Source of the DNA: Erinaceus europaeus
Lineage: Eukaryota; Chordata; Mammalia; Eulipotyphla; Erinaceidae
NCBI RefSeq assembly: GCF_950295315.1
Contig: NC_080171.1
Span: forward strand, 116,617,064 to 116,681,063
Length of the DNA stretch: 64,000 nt
Direction: 5' to 3'
In this document: positions 63,867-64,000 of the stretch, piece after piece
How positions within the stretch are numbered: position 1 is the first letter of the stretch
Layout of the letters: each line of letters begins with the position of its first letter
The notes under the pieces: model-generated
What the model was told of the DNA's origin: nothing
Databases searched by the model: none
What the model saw: the letters and a program-made list of their open reading frames with translations, nothing else
Translations under genes and position numbers: made by a program

Positions 63867-64000
63867 CCACCGCCTCTCCTTGTCACACCCTGATCCTCTC
63901 CTTGTCACACCCTGATTTTCACCAGTCATTTTTCTTTCCACCCTCTCTGCATCACATCCTGTTCACACCCTACTTGGGAAGTATATATAAAGACAACATT

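Larger units (their letters stand above)
63656..64000 (+). mobile_element. LTR of the same family as 39.6 kb, cut by window edge
   Basis: Begins TGTTGGTATCTTC and reads colinear with the reverse complement of the 39.6-kb LTR over its second half (TTTACATAAAGCACCACC..CCCTCCAGGG; CTCCTTGTCACACCCTGATTTTCACC; CACACCCTACTTGGGAAGTATATATA). U3 has a 22-bp triplication and a tRNA-Gly-like insert. Lies in a LINE-like repeat within GNAL intronic DNA, antisense to GNAL. Confidence 0.75.

Overview
The window looks like nuclear DNA of a eutherian mammal, most likely a hedgehog (Erinaceus or a close relative). Two genes are recognisable by their spliced coding exons: MPPE1 (PGAP5) on the + strand and the 3' half of GNAL (G-alpha-olf) on the - strand. 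They lie tail to tail, as the orthologues do on human chromosome 18p11. The hedgehog assignment rests on my recollection of very abundant tRNA-headed SINEs of this kind; I could not search a repeat library. Nothing prokaryotic, no CRISPR array and no intact viral gene was seen.

Layout. 1-18.8 kb is intergenic, almost wholly repeats and decayed sequence. 18.89-19.83 kb is the only CpG-rich, GC-rich stretch. It is split by a SINE and is the likely promoter and 5' exon region of MPPE1. 19.9-28.7 kb is then presumed MPPE1 intron 1. Nine MPPE1 exons carrying the whole 398-codon reading frame run from 28,689 to 46,953, followed by a 3' UTR with several AATAAA signals up to 48,296. GNAL comes in from the right: its last seven coding exons lie between 62,316 and 49,641 and its 3' UTR continues left to about 48.57 kb. 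The 5' GNAL exons are beyond the right edge. The two stop codons are 2.7 kb apart.

The encoded proteins work in separate pathways. MPPE1 is a membrane-bound metallophosphoesterase of the early secretory pathway that remodels GPI anchors. GNAL is the stimulatory G-alpha subunit of olfactory and striatal signalling. Their adjacency is conserved synteny and I see no functional link.

Repeats. I use working names. Type A SINE: head GGCGGTAGCGCAGCGGG, tail rich in AAC/AAT. Type A-ext: the same body ending in a module reading ...GGAGCAGTGGATTC...CCCTGGAGGCAAA. Type B: head GGTGGTGGCGCACC, tail AATAAATAAA. Type C: about 120 bp, head TAGATAGCATAATGG. Type D: head GGTGGCGCAGTGGATAAAG, ending near CATGAATAAATA. 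Type E: older, degenerate relatives. Types A, C and D show pol III A-box and B-box matches. There are also L1 3' ends with nested SINEs, a second LINE-like family whose copies share one 3' terminus, two complete solo LTRs with 6-bp target duplications, a third related LTR running off the right edge, and a short 5S rRNA-derived insert. SINE and repeat boundaries are by eye and usually good to about 5-10 bp; exon boundaries are set by splice sites and reading frame.
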